64,000 nucleotides of DNA from Actinomadura fibrosa (lineage in GTDB: Bacteria; Actinomycetota; Actinomycetes; Streptosporangiales; Streptosporangiaceae). The translations under genes and the position numbers were made by a program. Positions 8,302 to 18,500 of this stretch are shown here, one piece after another. The stretch is taken from assembly GCF_900659615.1 (NCBI RefSeq), contig NZ_CAACUY010000003.1:62001-126000 (forward strand). The letters run 5' to 3'. Each line of letters opens with the position of its first letter. The first letter of the stretch is position 1. Below the pieces are notes generated by a model. That model made no database searches. It had not been told where the DNA came from and saw nothing but the letters and a program-made list of their open reading frames with translations.

Positions 8302-9309
8302 ATGAAGGGTGAGCGACTAATGACGGGCCGGGCGACGGAGGATGCCAGGCGCGCGATCGAGGACGCGGTCTGGGCCCCGTCGGTGCACAACACCCAGCCG
8401 TGGCGGTTCGGCGTGCGCGGGACGCGGATCAGCCTGCGCGCCGACGCCGACCGCCGCCTGGACGTCGCGGATCCCGACGGCAGGGAGATGCTCATCAGCT
8501 GCGGTGCGGCGCTGTACACGCTCCGCCTGTCGCTGCGCGTGCTCGGCTACGAGCCGGAGGTGCGGCTGCTTCCCGATCCCGACCGCCCGCATCTGCTGGC
8601 GGACGTCCAGATGGAGCCGGGGAAGCCGGCCGGGGAGGAGACCGAGCGGGCCTACGCGCAGGTGCGGCGGCGCCGCAGCCACCGCGGCGGGTTCGCGGCC
8701 GAGCAGCCGCCGCCGTCCCTGCTGGACGCGATCCGGTACGAGGCCGAGCGTGAGGGCGCCCGCCTCATCCGCGCGATCGACGTTCATGTGCAGGGTGCCC
8801 TCGCGGCGCTCACCGACGCCGCCGAGCACATCCAGCGGCGCACACCCGCCTACGCCGCCGAGATCGCCCGCTGGGCGCCGGCTCCCGGTACGTCCCGCAC
8901 GGACGGTGTCCAGCACGCCGCCTACCCGAGCGAGACTCCGCGCACCGAGCCGCACTTCGCGGCCCGCGACTTCGCGCGCGGAAGGGGCTGGGGGATCGAG
9001 CCGACGGCGGACGGCCCTGCGTCCCACCCAGGCGTCGTGATGCTCCTTGTCACAGCGGCGGACACCCCGAGCGACTGGCTGCGGGCCGGCCAGGGTCTCC
9101 AGCGCGCCCTGCTACTCGCCGCCCAGCACGACCTCGCCGCCGCCTATCACACCCAGGCGTTGCAGGTTCCGAGGCTTCGCGACCTCATCCGCACGCAGTT
9201 CTGCGGCGACGGTCACCCGCAACTCCTGCTGCGACTGGGCAGGCCGGTGGGGGAGGACCTCACCAGCATCCGCCGCCCCGTCCCAGAAATCATGATCATC
9301 GAGTCCTGA
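8302..9309 (+). CDS. Acg/Rv3131-like nitroreductase-family protein
   Basis: A 335-residue protein of the Acg-type double nitroreductase fold. The N-terminus has WAPSVHNTQPWRF, the family's typical opening. Further on are RRRSHRGGF, a central VVMLLVTAADTPSDWLRAGQ, and a C-terminal PQLLLRLGRP. In mycobacteria these are DosR-controlled flavoproteins that may have lost flavin turnover; the substrate is unknown. The start has GAGGGGAGCTGTC just upstream. It is divergent from the tandem Usp gene with a DevR-like box 56 bp upstream. Convergent with the response regulator gene, separated by a strong hairpin. Confidence 0.88.
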   Translation: MKGERLMTGRATEDARRAIEDAVWAPSVHNTQPWRFGVRGTRISLRADADRRLDVADPDGREMLISCGAALYTLRLSLRVLGYEPEVRLLPDPDRPHLLADVQMEPGKPAGEETERAYAQVRRRRSHRGGFAAEQPPPSLLDAIRYEAEREGARLIRAIDVHVQGALAALTDAAEHIQRRTPAYAAEIARWAPAPGTSRTDGVQHAAYPSETPRTEPHFAARDFARGRGWGIEPTADGPASHPGVVMLLVTAADTPSDWLRAGQGLQRALLLAAQHDLAAAYHTQALQVPRLRDLIRTQFCGDGHPQLLLRLGRPVGEDLTSIRRPVPEIMIIES

Positions 9310-9316
9310 CGCCGCC

Positions 9317-9361
9317 GGCGATCACGCTCGCCGCGCATCCTCCGCGGCGGGCGTGATCGGC
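9317..9361. terminator. Bidirectional hairpin terminator
   Basis: A 19-bp stem with two mismatches (GGCGATCACGCTCGCCGCG pairs with CGCGGCGGGCGTGATCGGC) and a 7-base loop, between the convergent nitroreductase and response regulator genes. Confidence 0.7.
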
Positions 9362-9377
9362 ACAGAGGCCGTGGGCT

Positions 9378-10070
9378 TCACTTCCAGCTCCTGCCGTTCT
9401 GGCTGGTCGAGTCGGTCTTGATCTGGGCGGCGAAGGCGGCGGCCTGGGTGCGGCGGCTCATGCCGAGCTTGGCGAAGATGGCGGAGATGTAGTTCTTGAC
9501 GGTCTTCTCGGCGAGGAAGAGGCGTTCGCCGATCTGGCGGTTGGTCAGCCCTTCGCCGATGAGTTCCAGGATCTGGCGTTCCTGAGCGGTGAGCCCCTTG
9601 AGGGGGTCCTTCTTCTCCTGACGCTCACGGATGCGCTGCATCATCCGGGCCGTGCTGCGGGGGTCCAGCAGGGACTGCCCGGACGCGACGGTGCGGACGG
9701 CGCCGACCAGGTCCGAGCCGTGGATCTGCTTGAGGACGTACCCGGCGGCTCCCGCCATGACGGCTTCGAACAGGGCCTCCTCGTCGTCGAAGGAGGTCAG
9801 CATCAGGCAGGCCAGTTCCGGCATCCGGGACCGCAGCTCCCGGCAGACGCTCACCCCGTCCCCGTCGGGCAGGCGCACGTCCAGGACGGCGACGTCGGGC
9901 CGGGCGGCGGGGATGCGGGCCAGCGCGTGATCGGCGGTGCCCGCCTCGCCGACGATCTCGATGTCGTCCTCGGCCGACAGCAGGGCGGCCACGCCCCGGC
10001 GGACCACCTCGTGGTCGTCCATCAGGAAAACGCGGATCGGTCTGTGGTCCCGGGAGTCGTGGCCCGTCAT
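9378..10070 (-). CDS. DevR/DosR-like NarL-family response regulator
   Basis: A 230-residue regulator. The receiver domain covers about residues 12-130: the acidic pair in FLMDDHEVV, the phospho-acceptor Asp64 in VLDVRLPDG, and the conserved Lys in YVLKQ. A LuxR-type HTH covers about 160-215: [20 protein letters not shown], then [20 protein letters not shown]. The EKTVKN recognition helix matches DevR/DosR closely. Start from AAGGGAAG before the ATG. A perfect operator palindrome lies 86 bp upstream, shared with the divergent DoxX-like gene, so autoregulation is likely. The partner kinase is probably the GAF-GAF kinase at 11012-12727. Confidence 0.92.
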   Translation of the reverse strand: MTGHDSRDHRPIRVFLMDDHEVVRRGVAALLSAEDDIEIVGEAGTADHALARIPAARPDVAVLDVRLPDGDGVSVCRELRSRMPELACLMLTSFDDEEALFEAVMAGAAGYVLKQIHGSDLVGAVRTVASGQSLLDPRSTARMMQRIRERQEKKDPLKGLTAQERQILELIGEGLTNRQIGERLFLAEKTVKNYISAIFAKLGMSRRTQAAAFAAQIKTDSTSQNGRSWK

Positions 10071-10155
10071 GGCATCTTCCCTTGCCTCATCGGTGGTGCC
10101 CTGGACGTTACTCGGCGCCCGTCGCTCCCTGGGGGAACGGAGGTCCCGGATCAAG

Positions 10156-10171
10156 CGGGACCTTGGTCCCG
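10156..10171. promoter_or_regulatory. Perfect DevR-like operator palindrome
   Basis: CGGGACCTTGGTCCCG, with 7-bp perfect arms around TT, sits between the divergent response regulator and DoxX-like genes. It is the best copy of the box in this window and could serve both promoters. Confidence 0.65.
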
Positions 10172-10266
10172 ACGATCAGGCACCGAACGTACCTAGGGCG
10201 CGGACGCCGCCCGCGATTGAGTCGGAGGTGAAGCGATCGAGCGGTGCGATGGAAGGTGAGACCACG

Positions 10267-10836
10267 ATGGCGGTTCCCGAGCACGAGACGGAAGTCAGGC
10301 ATGGACGCGACACTCTGGTGCGTGTGGTGGCGGCCAAGCCGCTGACCGAGTCGCCCGCGGCGCGGTACACCTGGGCGGTGGCCCGGCTGGCGCTGGGCTG
10401 GGTGTTCGTCTGGGCGTTCCTGGACAAGACCTTCGGACTGGGCCATGAGACCCCGTCGGCCAAGGCGTGGATCGATGGCGGCAGCCCCACCGAGGGATTC
10501 CTCAAGAACTCGCCCACCGGCCCGTTCGAGGGGTTCTACCACGACATCGCCGGTGCGGCGTGGGCGGACTGGCTGTTCATGATCGGACTGGCCGGGATCG
10601 GGGCCGCGCTGATCCTGGGGGTCGGGATGCGGCTCGCGGCCGCGGCGGGCGCGCTGCTGCTGGTGATGATGTGGACCGTCGTCCTGCCCCCGGAGAACAA
10701 CCTGTTCATGGACGACCACCTGATCTACGCCGTCCTCGTCGTCGGCCTGGCCCTTGTCAGCGCCGGCGACACCCTCGGCCTCGGACGCTGGTGGAGCCGG
10801 CTCGGATTCGTCAAGCGCCTCCCGTTCCTCAAGTGA
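10267..10836 (+). CDS. DoxX-like membrane protein
   Basis: A 189-residue membrane protein with about four helices (RLALGWVFVWAFLD, WLFMIGLAGIGAALILG, LAAAAGALLLVMMW, LIYAVLVVGLALVSAG), matching DoxX/thiosulphate-quinone oxidoreductase small-subunit-like proteins. The loop after helix 1, with TFGLGHETPSAKAW, is typical of actinobacterial members. It is likely a cytoplasmic-membrane redox partner in the hypoxia response. GGAAGGTGAG upstream supports this ATG; another at 10249 is possible. The gene is divergent from the response regulator across a perfect operator and is followed by a strong terminator. Confidence 0.8.
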   Translation: MAVPEHETEVRHGRDTLVRVVAAKPLTESPAARYTWAVARLALGWVFVWAFLDKTFGLGHETPSAKAWIDGGSPTEGFLKNSPTGPFEGFYHDIAGAAWADWLFMIGLAGIGAALILGVGMRLAAAAGALLLVMMWTVVLPPENNLFMDDHLIYAVLVVGLALVSAGDTLGLGRWWSRLGFVKRLPFLK

Positions 10837-10853
10837 CGGAGCCGCCTGCGATC

Positions 10854-10882
10854 GAAGGAGCGCTCGCCAAGAGCGCTCCTTC
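10854..10882 (+). terminator. Perfect 12-bp hairpin terminator
   Basis: GAAGGAGCGCTC pairs with GAGCGCTCCTTC around the loop GCCAA, 18 bp after the DoxX-like stop codon. Confidence 0.75.
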
Positions 10883-10945
10883 CGTCATGTGAGGGGCCGG
10901 CGACCGGAACACGTGTCGAAGCGGGCCCCCGAAACGATGGTGTGA

Positions 10946-12726
<1,781 letters not shown>

Positions 12727-12727
<1 letters not shown>

Positions 12728-12781
12728 GAGGGTGCCTTCGATCCTCTCTGGCGATCGTTGGAGGGATCGAAGGCACCCTCT
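12727..12781 (+). terminator. Perfect 18-bp hairpin terminator
   Basis: AGAGGGTGCCTTCGATCC pairs perfectly with GGATCGAAGGCACCCTCT around a 19-base loop, overlapping the kinase stop codon. Confidence 0.75.
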
Positions 12782-12824
12782 CCGAGTCCGGCACCGGCAG
12801 CAGCTTTGCGCAGGCCGGCGCATC

Positions 12825-13002
12825 GTGACCGTGCCATGACGGGAAGGCGGCTGACGTGCTTGCGCTGCATGAGGCGGGCCGCCTCCTCCACGGTCGGGTC
12901 GGGCGGAAACGTGACGGCGGGGGACGTCATGAGGTCGGCCGCCGCGGTGCCGGCGGTCTTGCGCACCTCGCGGCGCCGCTGCGGTCCGGCGAACGGGTGA
13001 GG
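12825..13002 (-). pseudogene. CBS-domain protein fragment
   Basis: Minus-strand sequence reads VRKTAGTAAADLMTSPAVTF, then PTVEEAARLMQRKHVSRLPV, a canonical CBS-domain opening. The second half of the domain and the partner CBS domain are missing, and the frame runs into unrelated sequence. CBS proteins of this kind are common in DevR-type regulons, so this is probably a relic of a lost stress gene. Confidence 0.65.
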
Positions 13003-13030
13003 GGCAGTTCAGCGATTGGGGGCATCGATC

Positions 13031-13786
13031 ATGTTCGTGCTGTTCTTCTTTCTGCTCGCGTATTCGCTCGTTGGATGGTTCATCGCTCGCCGCTATTACG
13101 AGAAGCGCCATGGAACATCGTTGACCTCCGAGGAGCCCGGCGCCGTGGCCGCCTCCTTGGTGGGACTCGTCTGGCCGGCCGCACTCTTCGTCGACACGCT
13201 CAAGAACCCGTCCGCCTGCGACGACGCCCTACATCGCGCTGCGCGCCCGCCGACCATCCAGTCGGAATTCCGCACAGCGCCCGTCACTTCAGGCTCTCTG
13301 GGAGCGCCGTCGATCGAGCCCTACGACAAGCAGCCCTCGGCACGACCGCAGCCGCGGGACATGCCGGCCGCCCCAAACCCGGAACCGGACACGCCGGAGC
13401 CTCGTCCGAAAGAGCAGCAGATCACCACCGAGTCCGCGCCCGTGTCGGCGACTCGGGCCAAGCCCGACTATGCCGCATCGGTCGAGCGCTGGCTGAACGC
13501 CCTGGAGACTGAGAGATCACCGCAGGAACGCGCACTGACCGAGGAGCTCCTGGAACGGGTGGGTCCTGCGCCTCTTCCGCCCAAGTTCGGCACGCCGTCG
13601 GCCCAGTTCTTGCTCAGGTTCTACGAAGTCAGGGCTTATACGAAGTACACGGCCGAACATCGATCGAGGAGTGCCTGGCTCGGCTTCGGTGAAGCTGAAA
13701 AGGCAAGCGACTCCGCCGGGATGGAGCGCGCGCACAACTCCGCCGAATTCTGGACCTCCGTCGCCTCCTATGTCGAAGGCTTCTGA
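13031..13786 (+). CDS. Hypothetical membrane-anchored protein
   Basis: A 251-residue protein. The N-terminal hydrophobic segment MFVLFFFLLAYSLVGWFI is followed by the basic ARRYYEKRHG. A second hydrophobic stretch (GAVAASLVGLVWPAALFVD) comes next, then a long Pro/Ser/Glu-rich linker at about residues 80-140 and a helical C-terminal domain (ASVERWLNALETERSPQERA, then FLLRFYEVRAYTKYTAEH). The composition fits actinobacterial coding sequence. The ribosome binding site is weak and a TTG 15 bp upstream could also serve. No known domain. It stands alone among gene remnants. Confidence 0.6.
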   Translation: MFVLFFFLLAYSLVGWFIARRYYEKRHGTSLTSEEPGAVAASLVGLVWPAALFVDTLKNPSACDDALHRAARPPTIQSEFRTAPVTSGSLGAPSIEPYDKQPSARPQPRDMPAAPNPEPDTPEPRPKEQQITTESAPVSATRAKPDYAASVERWLNALETERSPQERALTEELLERVGPAPLPPKFGTPSAQFLLRFYEVRAYTKYTAEHRSRSAWLGFGEAEKASDSAGMERAHNSAEFWTSVASYVEGF

Positions 13787-14058
13787 TCGGTAGGGTCTCC
13801 TTTCGTCGGTTTGCCGGGATGGAAGCTGGCTGGTCGGGAGTCTGGCTGCTGCGGTATCCCGATGGTGACGGCCCGGACACCGCGGAACGATCGCGGCGCG
13901 AGGTGGTTCCAATGAGGGAGATCCCGCCGGTGGGTGGCCGTGAGCTCGTCGTTGGGCGGGAACGACCGCGAAGCGTCAGCGGCCTGACCGGTGAGCGGGC
14001 GCCGTGTTCGGTATGCCGGTCGGGAGCCATGGTGAAGGTCGTATAGCCGGTGAAGCCG

Positions 14059-14160
14059 AGCGGCCCTCGGATACGTGGTAGGCCTCCTCCAGCACCTCGC
14101 GCGCGGCCGCCTCGCGGGACGTCTCGCCGGGATCGATCCGCCCGCCGGGCAGCTCCCGGC
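14059..14160 (-). pseudogene. NUDIX hydrolase fragment
   Basis: Minus-strand sequence encodes [20 protein letters not shown] followed by VLEEA, a complete Nudix box pattern (Gx5Ex7REUxEEx). Nothing recognisable of the rest of a roughly 150-residue NUDIX enzyme is joined to it. Confidence 0.7.
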
Positions 14161-14164
14161 ATCG

Positions 14165-14340
14165 CCGGAACCGGTTGGAAGACCATCAGGAAGCGATCGC
14201 CGAGCCGTCCGCGGTTGCCGAGCACGATCTCCAGTGCTTCGCCCGCGTGCTGCCGCAGCCCTGCCGGGACGCTCCGGTCGTGGACCGTGATCGCCTCCAC
14301 GGCGAGGCCGGGAGGCCGGGTCCACCGCGATGGCATGTGG
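14165..14340 (-). pseudogene. Universal stress protein fragment
   Basis: Minus-strand sequence reads [20 protein letters not shown] then [16 protein letters not shown]. It is clearly related to the first domain of the intact tandem Usp (DRDVPAGLRSSA, VIGNRGRGGF). N- and C-terminal parts are missing, and it is directly joined to the NUDIX fragment. Confidence 0.6.
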
Positions 14341-14342
14341 GA

Positions 14343-14495
14343 AACCGCTACCGAGAGTGGCTGATGCACGAGCTCGGCACCTGGCACGACCAGTTCGGCT
14401 CGTCCGGCTGCGGCCGCTGCATCGTCTGGTGCCCCGTAGGGATAGACCCCGCCGCCGAGTCGCTGCCCTCAGCGCTGCGACGACCCAGCCGGCCT
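14343..14495 (+). pseudogene. 4Fe-4S dicluster protein fragment
   Basis: Plus-strand sequence reads [20 protein letters not shown] then [17 protein letters not shown]. This is the tail of a 4Fe-4S ferredoxin-type protein of the sulphite-reductase/hydrogenase-subunit kind. The usual CVGCGRC is shortened to CGRC, losing a ligand, and the N-terminal part is absent. It abuts the Usp fragment on the opposite strand, showing a rearranged junction. Confidence 0.6.
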
Positions 14496-14503
14496 GGGGC
14501 CGG

Positions 14504-15964
14504 TCACGTCCGTGCGAACTGCTCCGACCGCACACCAAACACGTCGATGAGCGGCTCTTGCCACAAGGTCAGTCGCCATTCCCGCGAGCGGAGGTCACCG
14601 CAAGCCTCGACGAGCAGGCGTCGTAGAAGCCGGGTGACCTCGTACATCGTGATCGACTGCCGGACGACCGGCTGGGGATCGTCCATCGGATCGCAGAGGA
14701 AGACCTCCAACTCGCCGTTCGGGTACTCGACGACGGGCCAATCGCAGAAGCGGGCCAGGAAGACGAAAGTGTCTACCGCGGGCCTGAACAGGACGGTGTC
14801 GGTGTCGGTCTCCGCGTAGATTCTGAAGAACCGGACGCCGGTGTAGACCATCGCGTCCACTGTCATCTCCTCGATGACGCGCACGTTGCCCTCGGAATCG
14901 ATTCCGGGTCGCAGCCGTTCCGCCCAGGCCCATACCGCTCTGATGTTCTGCTCCATGATCCCCCGGCGCGACATCACCGGCAGGTTGAGCAGATGAGAAG
15001 CCTGGCCGCGCTGCTGTACCGCGCTGCGCACGATCAGATCCAGCCGTCGCTGGTCGCTCAGCCCCTCCACGTCCTCGGGCGTGCGGTCGGCGATCAGTTC
15101 GAACGCCTCGGCGAAGCCATGGACGTCCTTAAGCGCGAGCGCGTAGCGGGCGTAAGGGAGCATGGACTCCACGTAATCGTTAGGTGGCGGCAAGCCGGGG
15201 ATGTCGGCTACCTGTACACCGAGTGCGACGTCGGCGAGATCCAGGATGTGCCGCGGCAGAAGACCGGGGACGGGCACGTCCGCGGCCGAGGCCAACTCCT
15301 CCAGCGCGCGATACAGCCCAACCCGGTTGCGCCGGATGTGCTCATCGATCAGCGGTCCCGAGCCGGGCGAACAGGCGCGCAGCAATTCGGCAGTGTAGGC
15401 CGAGGCGCGGCTTTCCATGATTCCGCGCGTGGACCGATGCATGATCGGGGTGCCGTTCGCGCGGTACACGCCCTCGGACAAGGGCCACGACCGGAAGGTC
15501 CCGAATCGAAGAGGAGTCGACTCGGTGAGGGCCTCCCGGCTGATATCGACCGCTTCCGCGATCGTCTCAGCAGGACATCCGAGCGGGATACCGAGAAGGA
15601 AACGCTGTAGTGTCTCTATAGCCCTCAAGCGCGTGAGGCCCGTGCGGACGGCCTGCGGCAGCGCCGGATCCGGATCGGCGGCGAGATCGAACCACGGTGT
15701 CGGGAGCCGGATCGCCGGATCGGCGGCCGCATGGCGGAGGATCCCGATGGACTCTCGCACCTGCGCCAGAGCGGCCTGGCGAAAGACGAGGCCGAACGGC
15801 GTGGCGGCCCATTGGCAGCGATGAAGGAACTCCTCGATCAGGACGGCGCGATCATTGACGAGCTCGGCGCTGCCCACCTCGTAGTCGATGAAAGGGAACG
15901 CGTCGGGGATGCGCTGGTTGAAACGCAGGTGATCGGTGCGCGGATGGTAGCTGCCGGTCAACAT
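14504..15964 (-). CDS. Large hypothetical protein, second gene of a two-gene unit
   Basis: A 486-residue soluble protein with mixed alpha/beta character and no recognised motif. The N-terminal part contains [19 protein letters not shown], the middle is helical, and the C-terminal part is beta-rich ([19 protein letters not shown], then [15 protein letters not shown]). The C-terminal end, with [17 protein letters not shown], could be an interaction surface. ATG is chosen; a GTG lies one codon upstream. It begins 44 bp after a 126-residue membrane-protein gene on the same strand, so the two likely form an operon. Function unknown. Confidence 0.68.
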   Translation of the reverse strand: MLTGSYHPRTDHLRFNQRIPDAFPFIDYEVGSAELVNDRAVLIEEFLHRCQWAATPFGLVFRQAALAQVRESIGILRHAAADPAIRLPTPWFDLAADPDPALPQAVRTGLTRLRAIETLQRFLLGIPLGCPAETIAEAVDISREALTESTPLRFGTFRSWPLSEGVYRANGTPIMHRSTRGIMESRASAYTAELLRACSPGSGPLIDEHIRRNRVGLYRALEELASAADVPVPGLLPRHILDLADVALGVQVADIPGLPPPNDYVESMLPYARYALALKDVHGFAEAFELIADRTPEDVEGLSDQRRLDLIVRSAVQQRGQASHLLNLPVMSRRGIMEQNIRAVWAWAERLRPGIDSEGNVRVIEEMTVDAMVYTGVRFFRIYAETDTDTVLFRPAVDTFVFLARFCDWPVVEYPNGELEVFLCDPMDDPQPVVRQSITMYEVTRLLRRLLVEACGDLRSREWRLTLWQEPLIDVFGVRSEQFART

Positions 15965-16008
15965 CACGGATCACGTGTTCCAGGCCGCCGTCGGCGGTCG
16001 CGCCCGGC

Positions 16009-16389
16009 TCAGCCGTCTGAGCAGGCGCACAGCCGGCTCAGGCCCAGCTTGACCGCCAGGGTCGCGACGGTCCCCGCGGGGATGCCCCCGACGACGGTCA
16101 CGATGACGTCCGCCACAGCCGCGGTGAGCGTCAGGCCGTCGCTGAAGGCTCCGGTCTTGCGCTTCTCGCAATACCTCCACTCAACGCAGATGCGCTCGTG
16201 GAGGCGCCCGGACAATCGCGCGTAAGTGGCACGTCCGGTCTCCCGCGCTTCCTCGGCCGAGAACATGATCTCGGCATTGTCCGGATCGGCCTGGGCCAGC
16301 AGGATGTACAGCTCGTCGATGTCCTTCTCGTGCAGTTCTTCGAGCTCCGCGTGATCCACCGGCACGCTTGCCTCCGATACCTTCGACAT
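16009..16389 (-). CDS. Hypothetical membrane protein, first gene of a two-gene unit
   Basis: A 126-residue protein. The N-terminal helical half is acidic (HAELEELHEKDIDELYILLA, then SAEEARETG). Cysteines occur in CVEWRYCEKRK. The C-terminal hydrophobic region (LTAAVADVIVTVVGGI, then TVATLAVKLGL) could form one or two membrane helices and ends in CACSDG. It is followed after 44 bp by the 486-residue gene. No family recognised. The pairing of a small membrane protein with a large soluble protein, set between gene relics, suggests a mobile accessory cassette, but this is inference. Confidence 0.6.
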   Translation of the reverse strand: MSKVSEASVPVDHAELEELHEKDIDELYILLAQADPDNAEIMFSAEEARETGRATYARLSGRLHERICVEWRYCEKRKTGAFSDGLTLTAAVADVIVTVVGGIPAGTVATLAVKLGLSRLCACSDG

Positions 16390-16496
16390 TGGACGGAAGC
16401 CTAGCCGCGGTGACGCGCCTTCGAGGCGCGTTCGGCGACTCGTCGTCGGTGACCGGAAGGTGGTGACGCCGGCCTGGCAGTTGAGCTCCCAGGCCA

Positions 16497-16586
16497 TCAG
16501 GAGAATTCCCTGTCGGAGATGGTCAGGAGATCTCGCGTCATCAACTCCGCGACGGCGCGCCTTTCCAGCGGACGGTTCGTGCTCAT
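16497..16586 (-). pseudogene. Short CBS-protein N-terminal relic
   Basis: A 29-codon minus-strand frame reads MSTNRPLERRAVAELMTRD then LLTISDREFS and stops. ERRAVAELMTRDLLTIS is a typical opening of a CBS-domain protein, so this is probably the 5' stump of a lost gene. Confidence 0.45.
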
Positions 16587-16594
16587 GGCTGCTT

Positions 16595-17047
16595 CTATCG
16601 ACGGTGTGCGAGCAGAGCACTGTGCGCGTCACCCGGCCCCGGGACGAAGCGCGTGCCGGAGACCTGGCGGCAGGTGATGCGGATGAACGCGTCGCGCCTC
16701 CCCGGTGCCCAGGGGACCGGCTGGAGACGCGCCAGCCGTTCGGCTTCGGGGACGGCGGTGACCGCCTGAGCGGGACCGACGGTGGTGACCGACCAGCCGG
16801 CCCGGGTCACGGGGTCGATGTCGTCGACCTCGAACGCGACGATGGCGCCGCGCAGCGCGGCGCCGAACTTCGATCCGGGCGCCGTCCGCACGACCAGGGC
16901 CAGGTCGCCGTCCATCGCGAACGCGACCGGCCGGATCGCCGGAAGCGCCTGGTCGGTGTAGGCCACCCTGCCGACGTGAGCCGACCTCAGCAGCGCGAGG
17001 CACTCCCCGCGGCTCAGGGCCATCGTGCCCGTGTCAGCGTTCTCCAT
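16595..17047 (-). CDS. Pyridoxamine 5'-phosphate oxidase-family protein (second copy)
   Basis: A 150-residue flavin split-barrel protein. It reads GECLALLRSAHVGRVAYTDQ, then RPVAFAMDGDLALVVRTAP, then FIRITCRQVSG near the C-terminus. It is related to the PPOX protein at 6703-7155 in length and layout. A GGAG precedes the ATG; a downstream ATG at 17023 is an alternative. Two inverted repeats resembling DevR-type boxes lie 45-140 bp upstream. Likely a cytoplasmic redox or stress protein of the same regulon. Confidence 0.8.
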   Translation of the reverse strand: MENADTGTMALSRGECLALLRSAHVGRVAYTDQALPAIRPVAFAMDGDLALVVRTAPGSKFGAALRGAIVAFEVDDIDPVTRAGWSVTTVGPAQAVTAVPEAERLARLQPVPWAPGRRDAFIRITCRQVSGTRFVPGPGDAHSALLAHRR

Positions 17048-17091
17048 GTCTCCAGAGTGGCCGGGAAGCCACCGAGACTTCAGAGCCGAAC

Positions 17092-17109
17092 GTCCCGGAA
17101 AACCGGGAC
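17092..17109. promoter_or_regulatory. Inverted repeat upstream of second PPOX gene
   Basis: GTCCCGG, AAAA, CCGGGAC: perfect 7-bp arms, 45 bp before the PPOX ATG. It shares GTCCC/GGGAC arms with the DevR-like boxes but has different spacing. Confidence 0.4.
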
Positions 17110-17172
17110 CGCCGTCCGGACGCGCCGGCGCGGCGATGGCCGCGGGAATCCAGATGCACGCCATTCGCCAGG

Positions 17173-17186
17173 GGGCGAAGGTCCTC
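17173..17186. promoter_or_regulatory. DevR-like box between PPOX and flavodoxin relic
   Basis: GGGCGAAGGTCCTC, whose reverse strand contains GGACCTTCGCCC, is a close match to the boxes at 6650, 8097 and 8232. It lies between two divergent stress-type genes. Confidence 0.45.
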
Positions 17187-17263
17187 CGACCGGCAGACTC
17201 ATGCCCTTACCCGGTGAAACGGCGCGGACGGACGCTGAACCTACGGAAGCCATTTCGGGAGGT

Positions 17264-17768
17264 GTGATCGTGAACGGACGCTGCGTACCGCCTCACCGGC
17301 GGGTGAGTGCGCACTGCGCTGGGCGGCCGCGGAGGCGGCCCCGCGCTGCGCGAGTCGGGCCTGGAGCCCGACGTCCGCCGCGCCTGCTCGACCGCCGCGC
17401 TGGACCGCTACGACGCGGTCGTCCTCGGCGGCGCCCTGTACGTCGGCCGCTGGCACCGTGAGGCTCGTGCCTTCGTCCGGCGGTTCGCCGGCGAGATGGC
17501 CGAGCGGCCTACCTGGTTGTTCAGCAGCGGACCGCTCGACCGCACCGCCGATGAGAAGAGCATCGACCCGGTGCGGGGCGTCGCCGAGGCCGCCCGCAGA
17601 GTCGGGGCCAGAGGCCACGCCACCTTCGGCGGGCGGCTCAGGTCCGATGCCCGGGGCTTCCTCGCGTCCAGGATCGCGAAGACGTCCGGCGGCGACTACC
17701 GCGACCGCGACCAAGTGCGCGCCTGGGCCGCCGGCATCGCCCGTGACCTCCAGACGATCGGTGTCTGA
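17264..17768 (+). pseudogene. Flavodoxin-domain protein with damaged N-terminus
   Basis: From about 17340 the frame encodes a good flavodoxin/HemG-like domain: LDRYDAVVLGGALYVGRWH, then AFVRRFAGEMAERPTWLFSS, then RDRDQVRAWAAGIARDL. The FMN-phosphate loop at the N-terminus (normally xYxSxxGxT) is missing. The plausible old start, a GTG with GGGAGGTGTG at 17258-17270, is in another frame. So there is a frameshift or deletion within the first 40 codons. A truncated protein from a later start would lack the flavin phosphate loop. Confidence 0.65.
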
Positions 17769-17782
17769 CCTCGCGGGTCCTG

Positions 17783-17817
17783 CTGCCTCGGCCACACGTC
17801 CCGTGTGGCCGGGGCAG
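17783..17817 (+). terminator. Hairpin terminator
   Basis: CTGCCTCGGCCACACG pairs with CGTGTGGCCGGGGCAG (15 of 16 positions) around a 3-base loop, 15 bp after the flavodoxin-like stop codon. Confidence 0.65.
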
Positions 17818-17858
17818 CGACCGTTTCCGCCACTGCGGGCCCTGGAGGCCGCCTCATC

Positions 17859-18080
17859 TCACCTGGAGGCGCCGTCCACGGCGGCACCGAGGGCGGCCAG
17901 AGCCTGTTCGAGCGCCTTGTCGACGGTGCCGCTGGTATCGATCGTGTCGGTCCGCGGCGCCGCGTCCGCCGCCATGGCGTGGGCGATCCCGGTGTCGGCG
18001 TCCGAGGGACCGGGCCGGCGGGTGCGCATGCGCGCGGATGCGATTCGGGCGGCGTCTCGAGCACTGACAGCGGTATGGCC
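17859..18080 (-). pseudogene. C-terminal fragment of an AAA-type kinase/phosphotransferase
   Basis: Minus-strand sequence reads ARDAARIASARMRTRRPG, then SDADTGIAHAMAADAAP, then TIDTSGTVDKALEQALAAL and stops. This resembles the end of the bifunctional aminoglycoside-phosphotransferase-like/ATP-binding proteins often found in DevR regulons (SDA-D--IA--MA, DT-G-----L--AL). The first 80% of the gene is missing. Confidence 0.5.
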
Positions 18081-18500
18081 ATCCGTTTCGACGGTGAACT
18101 CCAGCGGGACCCCGGTCACGGAGCCGGGCGGTCGAGCGGCGGCAGAAGCAGCAGCTCGCGCGCCCGTCGAGCGGCCGGTACCCGCACGCTGTCGGGCGCG
18201 TCGAGAGGTGTGAAGCGGCCACGGCAACTACGACCTCGGCGAAGGCCGACGGGCCCGTCGACGATGGCCGTGACGCTGCTCGTGCCGCCCGAGGAGGTCT
18301 GGTCGTGGCTGTCCAGATGGCTCCTGCACCATTTCCGCGTCCTCGCGCCGGCGCTGTGGAAGGTCCAGCTCGGCCTGCGCCCCGGCTGGTGAGGCGCGGC
18401 CCTGGCATGACCGACCAACGTCCCGTTCCACTAGTGATCAGCTCGGTGTATGGCGCTGCGGGGGACGCGTGGGTCTCTGCAGACGGGCGTGGTGGGCTCG
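18081..18500. other. Degenerate stretch without an intact gene
   Basis: About 420 bp. A short plus-strand frame ending at 18392 (PEEVWSWLSRWLLHHFRVLA, then PALWKVQLGLRPGW) looks natural but cannot be assigned. CCGACCAACGTCCC at 18411-18424 is a weak relative of the DevR-like box. The rest looks like decayed coding sequence. Confidence 0.35.
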
